A stretch of 64,000 nt of DNA from Cryptomeria japonica. Taxonomy: Eukaryota; Streptophyta; Pinopsida; Cupressales; Cupressaceae. Made by a program: the position numbers and the translations under genes. The number at the start of each line of letters is the position of its first letter. The stretch's first letter is position 1. The DNA lies in assembly GCF_030272615.1 (NCBI RefSeq), contig NC_081411.1:827504897-827568896 (forward strand), in the 5' to 3' direction. Below, piece after piece: positions 1 to 11,630 of the stretch. Under the pieces are notes generated by a model that made no database searches, was not told where the DNA came from, and saw only the letters and a list, made by a program, of their open reading frames with translations.

Positions 1-149
1 ACTGATCATTTGCAAGTGCCACGGATTTTGAGTTAGGGCTCGTCAAAGTTTGACAATTTTAGCACTTAAGGCGCTCAAGGGACGACGTCGGTAGGGTATG
101 ACCCTGAGCGTTCAATCGAGGTGGGGGGAAAAATAGGACCATGCATAGG

Positions 150-303
150 GTAATAATGAATTGTATTAATTATTGTTCATTAAATGAATTGTATTGTATT
201 GTTCATTAAATGAATTGTATTGTTCATTAAATGAATTATATTTTTCATTATACAAACAACACTTATGATGAAATGAAATGAATTGTATTGTTCATTAAAT
301 AAC
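150..303. repeat. AT-rich minisatellite, ~21-bp unit
   Basis: Imperfect tandem copies of a unit reading TGAATTGTATTGTTCATTAAA fill this stretch, with three close copies between about 178 and 235 and a further copy near 270-300. The unit is built from ATTGTATTG and TTCATTAAATGAAT, the latter a short palindrome. No coding potential is visible. Confidence 0.75.
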
Positions 304-734
304 CATTATTAACCATTGTTAATTATTGGAATGAAGATTAAAGATTTCCATGATAACACCATGCACAGATGAGCAACAATTTATATGATAGAATATCAAC
401 TTCTGTATATATAAAAATGTCAAATGATAACAAATGTATGTCCACACACAAATATGGCATAAACGCCAACTCAAACAAAATGTATGTCTAAATACGTGAA
501 TGTATGTCCATATACAAAATATGCATGCCAACTAGACATGTAAGCATCCCAAAACTATAAATAACATCCTAAGCTACTGATAGATCATCAAAATCGATCT
601 TCTTCGCCACACTGCTCGGCTCTAAAGGATCTTGCACAAGAAAAACAAACCACGATTAATATTAGTTATATTATATAATTCACATTCGAAAAGTTAACAT
701 AAAAATGTACTATAATTGAACTACTCATGTTTAC

Positions 735-1943
735 CTCATCTCCACGTTTTCTCTTCGGCTTTGTAGGACTTTTGATGTATGTCTAGAGGAGGTATGTTTT
801 CAATATTTTCATACACAACCTACATATGTTCAGAAACATGGCATTGATACAAGTTAGCATATAATTGTCATTGATAATAATAAATTATATCTACTAAACA
901 CAAAATAAAATAAACACACATCTACTCGAGGCATCTCTTCTTCTTCATCATCTTTAAGTATACTGGGTGTAGTCATCAAGGATGTGAAGCCAAGAATTCT
1001 CTGTACATATATAGAACAAGTATATGAAACTATCAATCTATGTCTAGACGTGTATAATCACTATAAGTTATTTAAACTATTCATTCAATCATATTTGCAT
1101 TCAATTACCTTTCCCTTGTCTCCAACTGCACTACCAGATCCTAAATCACACTGCCCCGCACTCGTGTTGCTTGTGCCCTACAAGAGTAAAATAAGATATA
1201 CATGCAAGTTACTACATAATCTAATTAATACTAATATAAATGATTAGCATGTATGTACAATAAAATACAAACAACTAGGTGCAATAATATATGTACCATC
1301 AAGCTATCAAGGCCAAATGAAATGGCCGACAAGGTGCTCTTCTGAATCTGTCTCGACTCCCCCTTGGTCATCAACTGTTAAATAGACCATGTAAATAAAA
1401 ATTAGTACTTAATATTATCTAGATTATAAATATTCATTTAAAATATAACATGAACTATGAAAATAAAAATCTTACCACTACATCATCAATGTATGATGAC
1501 AGTGCCTCCTCGCCTCTAGCATGCGAGGACTCCCCAGGGTATCCTCCAATCTGTGTCATAACATCTGGTGCATCATGCATCTCATGCACCTCATAATCTG
1601 CACTGTCCACAGGAGGATCGACGGGTTGTCCAACTAGACCCAAGCATACGTTCCCACACATGACACAACTATGGGGCACGCATATGTGTGGAGCCGATGA
1701 TGACATGTTAGCGCCACCAAATGCACCGCTACCATCAAAAGTAAGCTGAGCTATTGACCCAGCTTGAGAAACCAAAAGGCTTCTCAAAGAGTGAATAGTC
1801 GATATGGTCCATGAAGCCACCTCACAAATGATATTTGGATGTTGCACTGGAGGTGGGGGATCAATAGGAGGAGGGGGGACATATGGGCCCTGGACTACTC
1901 TGACTTCCTCAGGTCTATTTTGGAGCATACCTAAACCCACACC
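735..1943 (-). CDS. 3' part of a multi-exon gene, function unknown
   Basis: Five exons can be read on the minus strand, in order 1943-1476, 1374-1297, 1177-1109, 1000-926 and 819-735. Each starts after an AG acceptor and ends before a GT donor (GTAAG, GTACAT, GTAATT, GTAGAT, GTAAAC). Every exon before the last is an exact multiple of three and open, so all introns are phase 0, which is hard to obtain by chance. The first exon (156 codons) is proline-rich near its start (three short PPPP-type runs) and contains a Cys-rich patch around CVMCGNVC. Later exons are Ser/Gly-rich, then acidic (DDEEEE). The last exon stops at a TGA at 738-736, but a neighbouring frame of the same exon encodes a basic KPKRKRGDE string that looks like a nuclear localisation signal, so a one-base indel or a second acceptor is possible. 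No start codon is visible: the first exon begins at an acceptor. I do not recognise the family. It may be a truncated gene, or its upstream exons may have been separated by the LTR at 2.3-3.4 kb. Confidence 0.5.
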
Positions 1944-2258
1944 CTAGAAAGGTTGGATGTCAAAGTAGTTCACATGTTTTGTATCCCCCAAAAGCTAATG
2001 AATTCATTTGACCCCCCAAAAGCTAATGTAAAATTGGTTTTTTATCAGCATTTGATAGATGCAAAGGAGACTCTATTGCAAGTATAATTTAGAAGTAGAG
2101 AGGTTCTATCCAAGAAATTTTGGTCTAAGAGCCTTTGATCTAACTCTCTTCAATTAATTACTTCAAATGGGACCTCTTAAAGCTTAAATCATTATATTTT
2201 CTTAAAAATGTATCATTTCAGCAAAAATCAGGATGTACAAAAAAGTGGGAACCAGCAT
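1944..2258. other. Short gap, no gene
   Basis: Sequence between the gene fragment and the LTR-like block. It contains a 16-bp motif CCCCCAAAAGCTAATG repeated twice, near 1985 and 2013, and otherwise shows nothing recognisable. Minus-strand pyrimidine-rich sequence just above 1943 fits a splice acceptor. Confidence 0.5.
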
Positions 2259-3428
2259 TGTGAGTTCACCCCATGAAAGCATAAATCAATAACACATCAT
2301 ACACACACATAACACCAATATTTTTGACATGGAAACCCTATTAGGGGAAAAACCACGGTGGGGATGAACCCACAAAATAGGTATACTCTATTAGAAGTAT
2401 TACAATGAGGAATGCACATGCATTCAGGCACACTACCTAGACCTCACTGCTCAAAAATAACAAGGGCTACAACCCAGGGAAGGCTCGTTCCTAACAGACA
2501 AATTCAAATCACATCCATAAATCATGAACTAATAAATAGCATCCTTAATGCCTAGTTGCAGTTTCAGTTAAGCACATAACAACTTTCACTTTCTTCTCAC
2601 ACTTCTCTGGTTCTACAAGATCAATACATTATTCACTTACATCAATACCTCACACACGATTATTACATTTATTTATAAATGGCATCGGCCTTGGCAAGAT
2701 CAACAAAGTCAGCTCAACACACATAAAACAATTACAATGGTATAGTCATTGATCAAATACAAATTATCACATGTGGACATTTGGCTAAGACATAGCATGG
2801 ACCTAAATCAACACCTCGAACATGAAACACCTCCAAAAATTATGCCTTGAACATCTGCGACATGCTACAATCATTTGATCAGCCAAGAACATGAGAAACA
2901 TTGACATACCGAAGAAAAATATCAATTATGAGCTCAACACAAAAGGTGCATGATCTAGAAACATCCACAAGCATCATGAATTACCATAGCAACATCTGCA
3001 CCAACTCAAATTACTAGAATTGTCATCATCATCATCATACCGAACCTCAGGAACACTAATTGCAACGACTGTCAACCTTGAAAAATCACTTGCGGACGTC
3101 CAAACTGCGAACCACTTGAATTGAGGATACACACCAACGTCCCAAACATATCTTCAAATCCACAAATCAAGATATTACAATGCGGAGCAATGCAGATCAA
3201 AATATTGAACACTCTCATCACTAAACAACTAAAAAACTAGGATACCCATCACTCAATCAAATCCTCATCTGAACCTCTGAAAAATGAACTGAATCAACCA
3301 CAGACATCCCCCTAAAAACCCTTTAATTTGTAAACTTTGATCTTCACCATACAGAACAAACTAACTCACTAAACTTCATTGCATCATTGTCACAGATAGA
3401 GAAATATGTTGACATCAATGACAACACA
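2259..3428 (-). mobile_element. Probable copia-type LTR (solo or fragment)
   Basis: Read on the minus strand, the block opens near 3428 with TGTTGTCATTGATGTCAACA, a start typical of plant Ty1/copia LTRs as I remember them. It ends near 2259 with a stretch (2290-2365) containing GGTTTTTCCCCTAATAGGG, a type of sequence common near the R-U5 end of plant copia LTRs. TG and CA ends are present. No copia coding region adjoins it and no tRNA-Met type primer site is visible next to it, so a solo LTR or remnant is likeliest. Identification rests on remembered LTR style, not on a search. Confidence 0.4.
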
Positions 3429-5338
3429 TCTCTCAAATATCTCTCATGCACATATTTGTTGCATTCTTCCAACAATCTCACCAAACATCCAACATAGATG
3501 TGGTGGGCACCCAACTTCCACTAAAATAGGGCCTTCAAAATGGAAATATGAGTTTTTGTCTTTGTAATGTTGGATTTGATCCTAATTTTAGCATTTGATG
3601 ATGGTTAAATTATGGGATTAATAATTAAAATCTAAGACAAAATAGAGCCCAAATAGGCTTAAAATAATCTATAGAAAAAGGCACAATAATGAAGGTGCCA
3701 AATCGAGTGTGTGAAATTGTAAAGGGATACATTTTATGGCAGTACAAGCCCCACTTTGAAATTTTTCTACCTTAGTTTGATGAGTGTATTAGAGGGCCTA
3801 AGTATCATAAAAAATGATGCAAATGAATCCTAAGCCCTGTAAATTTGATCTTGACTCTTACAAAAGTAATCTTAAACACATAATTGGTTTGAGTCATGTG
3901 GAATTTGATCTAATAACAAGTGTTCTTGAAGTCTTGTGTGTTTTCACCTCCTAGATATCTAAATCTATCAAGGTTATGTTTAGAGACATCATTGAGGAGA
4001 TCGTTAATACAATAGGAAAATGAATTCTCCTAGGTCAAACCCCTTAGTGGAGTGAATTAGTGATGATGGAAAAGATTTAATACAATATTCATATAGATGT
4101 AGATCTAGTCTATATCATGGTGATACAATTTTTATTCATTTAAATTTCCTTTAGAATTGAATTGTGCCCTAATAATCCATCATATGAAATTAAGAACATG
4201 CTAAATATCATTAATATCATGACAAAACAATATGCTACATGAAACATGTCCTAAGTTGACTCATAATGACTATTATAAAGGAGCAATAATGTTTGGATTT
4301 TATGCCTTTTGATTTGGGGATAATTCATATGCTCTTTGGAATTAATCAAAGATCAATCATGTGTCATGAAAAAAGTGACATGTGAGGATAAGATGGTGAT
4401 CTTAAGACGTAGGAAGTAAATGTATGATAATCTATGCCAATTAAGATGAAATAGCAATGAATAGATAATTTTTGTATCAAAAATGATACAAAATGAGAAA
4501 ATGAAAGTTTAATAAAATTGTAATAGGAATCAAATCTAACACAAAAAAAATATCGACATATTATAGCATTTAGATATTCCATCAAATAAAAAGCTAAAAT
4601 TAAATTAAAAACAATATAACATAGATATACTAAATTCGTTATCCAAGATCCCAATTCAATCTACCTAGGGGAAGGGGCCTTGTGGCTGACCATGTTCCAA
4701 TAATTATTCAGCTTGCTCACCCAACCCCCAAATTACTAATTCTAAAGAAACCAAAAAAATGATAACTAAAAACCCATTAATAAATTTCACATGTACCAAA
4801 AGCCGCCCACTTGTATTCCTAGAAGTTAAAATTTGCAGGTTTTAATCGGAGGAGCTGTGCAATTTTATTGATACCCATAGCACACGACTATTGGGGCATT
4901 TATGCATAAGTATTGGCAAGTTTCAAGGTGATTGTAGTGCATGGTTATTGGGGCATCTTTAAGTAGGTATTAGGCGACACTTCTAAATGATCATTTTATG
5001 ACCCTTGTGTGCATAACAGATCCAACAATGTCCATGTTTGCTATCCAAAGGCTGGAACAATAGCTATAAGCACTAGAGTTGCGTACAAAGACAACCTAAG
5101 ATCTATGAATGCCCAAAATTAGCTATGCTCTTTCCCTAATATACTGTTTTGAATTTTAAATCCAAAATCCTCACTTCCCTGTTCAAAAATTAAATTTGGA
5201 GGCAATTGCAGTGAGCTACACATGGATGGTTCATATTTACATGAGAAGAAACATTGTTATCCCCACTGGAGTAGTTGTGCTATTGTGAAGAGGTCGCCAT
5301 TAAATGAACTCTTGGTGGTTTATGCAGACAGTCTAGGA
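3429..5338. other. Intergenic, no gene seen
   Basis: AT-rich sequence with short scattered ORFs only. None resembles a known protein. The segment near 4020-4050 (TCTCCTAGGTCAAACCCCTTAG) is similar, in reverse orientation, to 40555-40590, so both may be remnants of one repeat family. Confidence 0.4.
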
Positions 5339-5588
5339 TCATTCATTGAATGAGTTCAAATTGGTGATCAAGTTGCAGATACACTTGTCTGCCCTAAAAT
5401 GAAAAGGATAAAGATAAGAAGGGAGCAGTCCATGAATAGTGTAATGAATGGCAACTACTCCGTGAGGGGACCAAATGCAAGTGCTTTGTTTGTGTCCCAT
5501 AGTAAGTAAACCAACATGTGAAAACCATAAGGCTACAGCTGACATATAAACCTATTATTGTTTTCCTCTTGTCTGACTCTGCATTCAT
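5339..5588 (-). mobile_element. Scrap resembling copia RNase H
   Basis: One minus-strand frame reads ESDKRKTIIG, close to the D-x-D-x-R-K-S-T-x-G motif of Ty1/copia RNase H. The neighbouring frame then reads HKQSTCIWS where family members have a KKQST-x3-S pattern. The match needs one frame change, is short, and lacks most of the domain. I treat it as a decayed fragment with no function. Confidence 0.3.
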
Positions 5589-5627
5589 TCAGCACTGCCA
5601 TTATTGACATATGTAATTAACTCCAGT

Positions 5628-5816
5628 TTAAACTCTGGCACAATACAATAGGCGGGAGATCACGGCTATGTCAGTCATGCCAATCATCATTGTTAAACAA
5701 CGTACATGTTGGTTTATTCCTTTATAGTGCAATTCTGAACGTAAATTGTATGTGGAGAAGCCATCAAGCAGGGAGAAAATATTAGAGCCAGCCATGGTCT
5801 GTAGGATTTGCCCCAT
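5628..5816 (-). mobile_element. Scrap of Ty3/gypsy reverse transcriptase
   Basis: The peptide contains GQILQTMAGSNIFSLLDGFS followed by TYN. This matches the gypsy RT block that ends in LDGFSGYNQI and is preceded by the D-x-IL-Q-x-VAGS helix. The same block occurs in the intact-order element of this window at about 23570-23650. After TYN the frame is lost. Only this 60-residue piece is visible, so it is a remnant. Confidence 0.5.
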
Positions 5817-6738
5817 TAAAGATAGAGGGTAATTATCTTTCTATTAAGTCTTATATATGTTAGTTTTCTATTCTCTATTAAAAAAAAAAATAACATTTGA
5901 TCTAAAATATGAAATCTATAAATCACAATGGATTTTTAATCGATTTTTATTGGTTCGATCTTTTTAATCCAACTTCTCAATGCTATAAAAATGCAAAAAA
6001 ATCATTAAAAAACAATTGTGTTATGCAAATTTGTCTTTTTAATCAGATAATATTTTGTATGGAGAATAACCGTTGTCTTATATATGTATCAAAATTCAAC
6101 ACATGGATTTCTCACTTCTTTTAAAGAAGTGCTACTAGATTCATCACCCATGTTGAAGATGAGTTTTATCTCTTTAATATGTCATCTATGAAACATGGAA
6201 ATTCTAGTTTGTAGCCGTGGATGAGCTATTAGGTGAATGCTATGTAAGTATTTGAAGGATGTCTTAAAGATATTCACCGAACTTTTGTTGTATTTTTTAT
6301 TTCATTAGATCTAAAGCTGAGTTTGAATATAAAGGGTCTTGAAGAGAATATTATTTCAAGTAGCAAAACAGATTTCATATATGTTCATAAATCCAAATTC
6401 AGTATTGCAACATTAAAGTTCAAGGAATCTATTATTGTGTTTGTATTTCAATTATAAAATATATATTATATTAATATGAAATAATTTGTTAGTATAGAAA
6501 TAAATTATAACTTGATTTGCCATGGAAAATATCTCCTAGTTATTAATGAAATAATTTGAACAAAAAATATATAAATTTATCAATTCAAATGGTTCAAAAG
6601 ACAAAGGAAAAAATGGAGAGATATAAAATTTAATGGCACATTTGGAATTGTAGCTCAATGTAGGAAAATAATATGATATCTAATGAAATCTTGCTTTAAT
6701 TCAAGTCTACTTAAATCATTTAATAATAAACAACAATA

Positions 6739-6769
<31 letters not shown>

Positions 6770-9700
6770 AAGAGATGTGTTCAATTCAAGATTAATTAAA
6801 TGATTTAATAATAGAAGAGAGAGAGAGGAGGGGGGAGGGAGAGATTGGTCCACTTGTGTAGAGCTGACAAAAACTAGATTTAATGTTGAAATTATGTTTA
6901 GACGACAAAGATAAATAGTGATGATTTACCTCTACAAATTATCACACTTTTGACCTAGTTTTATTTTTGTGGTCATGACTTGCTTGCATGGATTCATCCT
7001 TTATTATAATTGACTTGAATACTTGCTTCGACCCTATCCACTTATAGCTATGTGTTTTTATTTTTTTCATATTAAGAATGATTAGGCAATTTCTTTAAGA
7101 AAAAAAATTGATTATCACGACTTTTATCAATAGTGAGTCAAGCCCCTAAGTTCATGTAGAAAATTTAAGATACATGCTTATAATATATGTATAAATAAAA
7201 TTATAATTTAAATATATGTCATTTTATTATTTTAAAATTAAATGATATTGCAATTAACATGCTAGAAGATGCCTATAAATAAATTGCTTAATTACTCATC
7301 TCAAAGTTTTTGGCTAGGTTGACTTAGTAGTTGTTACTTTCTAGAAAATGGTACACCTACAACATAGTCCTTTGCATGAAAATTGATATCAAGAAATATT
7401 TATTTACACCATTGAAAAATTTATAGAATGAAATTTAGATGGTTGTTTGAAAAATAAATGTCAAATAAATTCAATAACAAACTATTAACATATGCTTACA
7501 ATATTAATATGAAATAATGTAAATAACCATGCAAAAGCATAAAAAAAAAAAAAAAATTCTTTCACACATTATTATTGAAATAATATTTTTCTTCTATATT
7601 AAATATTTCAAAATTTTAAAAAATATATATTATATTTTATTATTGAAAGGGGTGAAATTAACCACATAATATAAGCTCATAGGGTTTCACATTCTTTTGT
7701 TTTAATTTACCTTTAAGAATGTGTACATCAATAATTAGATAATTTTTTTAATGCATTTTAAATACTATCGATATTCAAAGTAGGATCTAGGAGAATGTGT
7801 ACCTTAACAATTTGATAACCGTCTAAAGTTACTTTTAAGTACTATCAATTTTCAAATTAAAGCATACATCAATTGATCTCACTTGAAAATTTATTGACTG
7901 TCATTTCATTGTTCTAAGTGAGTTAAAAAATATAAGAACACACTACACTAGATCACATTTAGAGCTAGTGATAAGATCTACGCCCATGAAAATGTCTCAA
8001 ACCTATAGACTTAACATTTCATAGAGCTGATAGGGTATTTTGATTTTGAGGTGAAACATAAAAAATAAAGGATTGGCTTCCAATCCTAAGATTAGTGGAT
8101 TTTAGTGTCTACAATTGATTCATGTAACAGCATTATACCTAAGCATAAGTATTTGTATCCATCACATTTAGTTTCTTAGCTTAACAATTTATTATTCAAT
8201 TATTTATCTCACATATATCAAATATATAATCTAGGTTAATTTGTGTGTATGCTTATGCATCTTATTAGATTATTCTAGTTTAAACTTAGCAAAAGTTAAT
8301 TTTCCTTTATAATTATATTTAGTATCAATATAGTTTACTTTTCCATTGTTTCTTAGCTAAATGTGTATGTTTATTGAGATATTTAGCAATGAAGATACAT
8401 TTTTTACTAATTTAATATTGAAATTTTCATATCTATGCTACTTCATATTTTTATGAAATTAATTATTACAATTTCATATTGATAAATGGCACACTCTTAC
8501 ATGCAAAAATTAAATACATTCATTGATTATTTATTTATCCACATTTTACACATACTATCGTACACTTGACATCAATTCATTCCTTTCCACACGTTTTTCT
8601 ATGCATTCATTATTTAAATTACACCCATATCCACATATAATCCCATACATTTATATACCAATATACCACCATAAAACATGCACCTCCTTGTCTAATGTCA
8701 ATCCTATAGTGTCCATAAGCAATCTTTGGCCATGTAAAATTGATTCTTAAAATTTAAAATTTTATCAACTCTTTCATGTCTCACTATTTATTATGAGTCA
8801 ACTTAGTACGTGCATTTGCATAATTAATTATATTTCTTATTATTAATTGGCATTGCATTCAATATGCATTAATTCACAAACAAGAATCAATGAACATCCT
8901 ATGCATAAGAAGGATCATCATTCTAGAAATATTTTACTTTGGAACATTAAAAAGAAATTATTTCTTTATTAAATCATTTTAGAGAAATTGTAAACATGAT
9001 TTGTAAATGTTTTTTCTCATTTCCATGACCATGAAGTTCATCCAATCAACAAGGTTGACTAAAAAGACATTGACTCTTATGATTTAACAATATTGTAAGG
9101 TGATTCCTTAAGCCTTAACATAAAGTAGAGACTGGGGCAAACTAAATAGTAGAAATATGTAGTCAACATAATCAATCCCATGGATTTTAAGGTATATTCA
9201 TGTATCAAAATTATTTTTATAGAACGTGAGATTGATTGTATATAGTATAAATTTGATCTATATTTTTAAAAGATTATACAAAATCTAAAACTTTTATCAA
9301 GTAGAAGCTTTCAATTTGCAATACTAAAATAATAAAATTTTATGCTTTTTTTTTTAATATGTTATCATAATTTTCATAGTTAATATACTATATCATTTCA
9401 ATTATCATTAATTATTAGATATTTATTTCATCTAATTATTTTATAGTAATCTATATACATTCATTTCACTTAAATTTGAAAGAATTAATTTTCTCATTTA
9501 CAAGCATATTAGAATTTAATATTCAATAAACTAAATAGAATTTTCTATATATAAGCTCTTACAAGCTTTAAAAAAAAAATTGTCATATATTTATATAAAA
9601 GTTTATTTAAAAGCGTTCAAATTTAAATTAAAAAAAATTGTACTATCGATTGTAAAGAGATGAAAAATTTGCTTCTTCTCAACATAAATTTTTATGTAAA

Positions 9701-9831
9701 TAAGAAAATTTTATTGAAGTGAAAAGTGAAAACTTTGCTTTAAATCAACATATTTTAATGAAATAAATAATATAATTAATTTATGTTAATAAATTATTAT
9801 GTTTTTTATCTTTGATATGGATCTCTATCTT
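5817..9831. other. Long AT-rich intergenic stretch, no gene
   Basis: About 4 kb of strongly AT-rich sequence with homopolymer runs (for example A-runs near 5880 and 7540) and one microsatellite. No ORF longer than about 75 codons and no recognisable protein, RNA or LTR signature was seen on either strand. Confidence 0.5.
6739..6843. repeat. Compound (TG)n(AG)n microsatellite, duplicated flank
   Basis: A TG run (6739-6754) passes directly into an AG run (to about 6775). After a short spacer a second AG/G-rich run occupies 6814-6843. The sequence before each run is similar (TTCAAG...TTAAAT.ATTTAATAATA), so the second run lies in an imperfect duplication of the first. Confidence 0.85.
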
Positions 9832-9871
9832 CCTTAAGATATCAACATAGTAATATGTTGACATCTTAAGG
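9832..9871. repeat. 18-bp inverted repeat, 4-nt loop
   Basis: CCTTAAGATATCAACATA (9832-9849) and TATGTTGACATCTTAAGG (9854-9871) are reverse complements with one mismatch, separated by GTAA. The RNA or single strand would fold into a stable hairpin. It is followed by GGGGGACA, reminiscent of a retroelement polypurine tract, but no LTR could be delimited. Confidence 0.7.
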
Positions 9872-11260
9872 GGGACATATGAGGCCTCCTTGTTGCTTGT
9901 TAGGTTCACTTATGTATCTTTGAAGTGGTGGTGTGAGGTGTTCCACAACACCTTCTGAGGCATGGTTATCGATCTATCTGTAGCAACTTTTCTACAATAT
10001 AACCTTTGTTTTGATCATCTACTATAGTGTGTCTTACTAGTTTGATCCTTGCTTGCAATGTTCATGAACTATGGATCACCTAGCGTAACATAACTTGCTA
10101 GCTAATGGCATCCATATGACTCATCTTGATCAACTAGGAAATGTCAACTTTCTAGCTTCATCAATAACAATGAATTACAAAATATAGTACAATGATTAAC
10201 TAAGATCTCAAATCTCCATACAATATCATTGATTTTTAATTTTTTCATTGGAACAACCAAGACATCCTTCAATTTGTAATCTTTTAAATATTTTTTCTCA
10301 TTTTTTTTTTATAACATGAATGCTACTATATCTAAATAGTACTAGTGATTGCAAAGAACAAAACAAAGCAAACGCTTCTCTTCACAATCCATTTCAATAT
10401 CAATAGAAAATAATTAACTTACCATGTTATTGACGGTATTCAAATATTTAACTATAAAATCACTATTATTCATTCTTAATGAATACAAAATTTCCAAACA
10501 AAAAATAATATACTAAAGACTTTCTAGGATACAAAGTACCCAATGCATTAACCATCTCTTTTACAAAAGGTTTCGTATACTCTACTTTTCTTTATCAGCA
10601 TAGCCCTTTACATTCTGCTAAAGCTTCAATTGTATAGTCTCCTGTTGAATTGGAGGATCTGATTCTATGTCCCATATATACTAACATAGGTGAAGATAAT
10701 TTCCACATTATTATTATTGTCATCTTTTTCTTCTTTTTTTTTGTTGAATAATGCATTAATAAATAAATAAAGATACAAAGTTAAAGGATAGTCAAAAGAC
10801 TACGGATAAGACTAGAAGAAGATCCAAAATTAGAATTTCATTACATCATTATCATAAGGCTGAAAGTAGCAACTGTAGTTGAACTTGGCAACCTAAACTG
10901 AGAAGCAAAACCAGTTACATAACAGCTTGTCAAAAACCCAAGACTATAACTCCATTACGACATTACATAAAGTCCATAAGAAGGTCAAACCAGTTGCAAG
11001 ACAATAGAAAACTGAAAGTAGTAGCTATAAGTGAAACTTGAATCAAGTATGAAGCCGCTTGGAATATATGAACTCATTGCTATGATACCGAAGGACTTGA
11101 AATTTGATAATATCTAAATAATTTCCGTACTTAATATGATCCTTGCTGTCCTCTACAATTGCAAAAAAAAACAAAAAAATCGACACAAGATGTCAGAACA
11201 TCTGAAAAGCTAATGCAGCTTGCTTTTAATTATCATATTATATTTAATAATAGAAAGATA

Positions 11261-11368
11261 AAAGTTTGAAAGTTGAACCGGAAAGTTACTTGAAAGAACA
11301 AAGCAAGAGAAGATTAAAAAGTTTGAAAGTTGAAGCAGAAAGTTAGTTGAAAGAAGAAGAGAAGATAA
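11261..11368. repeat. 57-bp tandem duplication
   Basis: Two copies of a purine-rich unit beginning AAAGTTTGAAAGTTGAA lie head to tail (11261-11317 and 11318-11368), differing at a few positions and a small indel. It looks like a local slippage or unequal-exchange duplication. Confidence 0.8.
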
Positions 11369-11577
11369 TCCTTATCATATATGTTCAGGACTTATTCATG
11401 AGAGTGGAGTAGTAAGTTATGTCAGCAGACTTAAATTTTGCAGTGCTGGGCCAGTCCAATAGGTTTTGCTGACGGTTTGGAAATCAGATCCTTATAAATA
11501 ATAATGGGGATCAGATGGCAAATAGATTTGGTATCAGAATGCATTTGTACGAATGTATTATGGGATTGATGACACGG

Positions 11578-11630
11578 CATATAAATCCATTCACTGCTCT
11601 GTACACCTGCATATAAATCCATTCACCGCT
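11578..11630. repeat. 22-bp direct repeat, 31-bp period
   Basis: GCATATAAATCCATTCACTG at 11578 recurs at 11609 with one T-to-C change (the repeat extends to 22 bp), separated by a 9-bp spacer. Confidence 0.8.
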
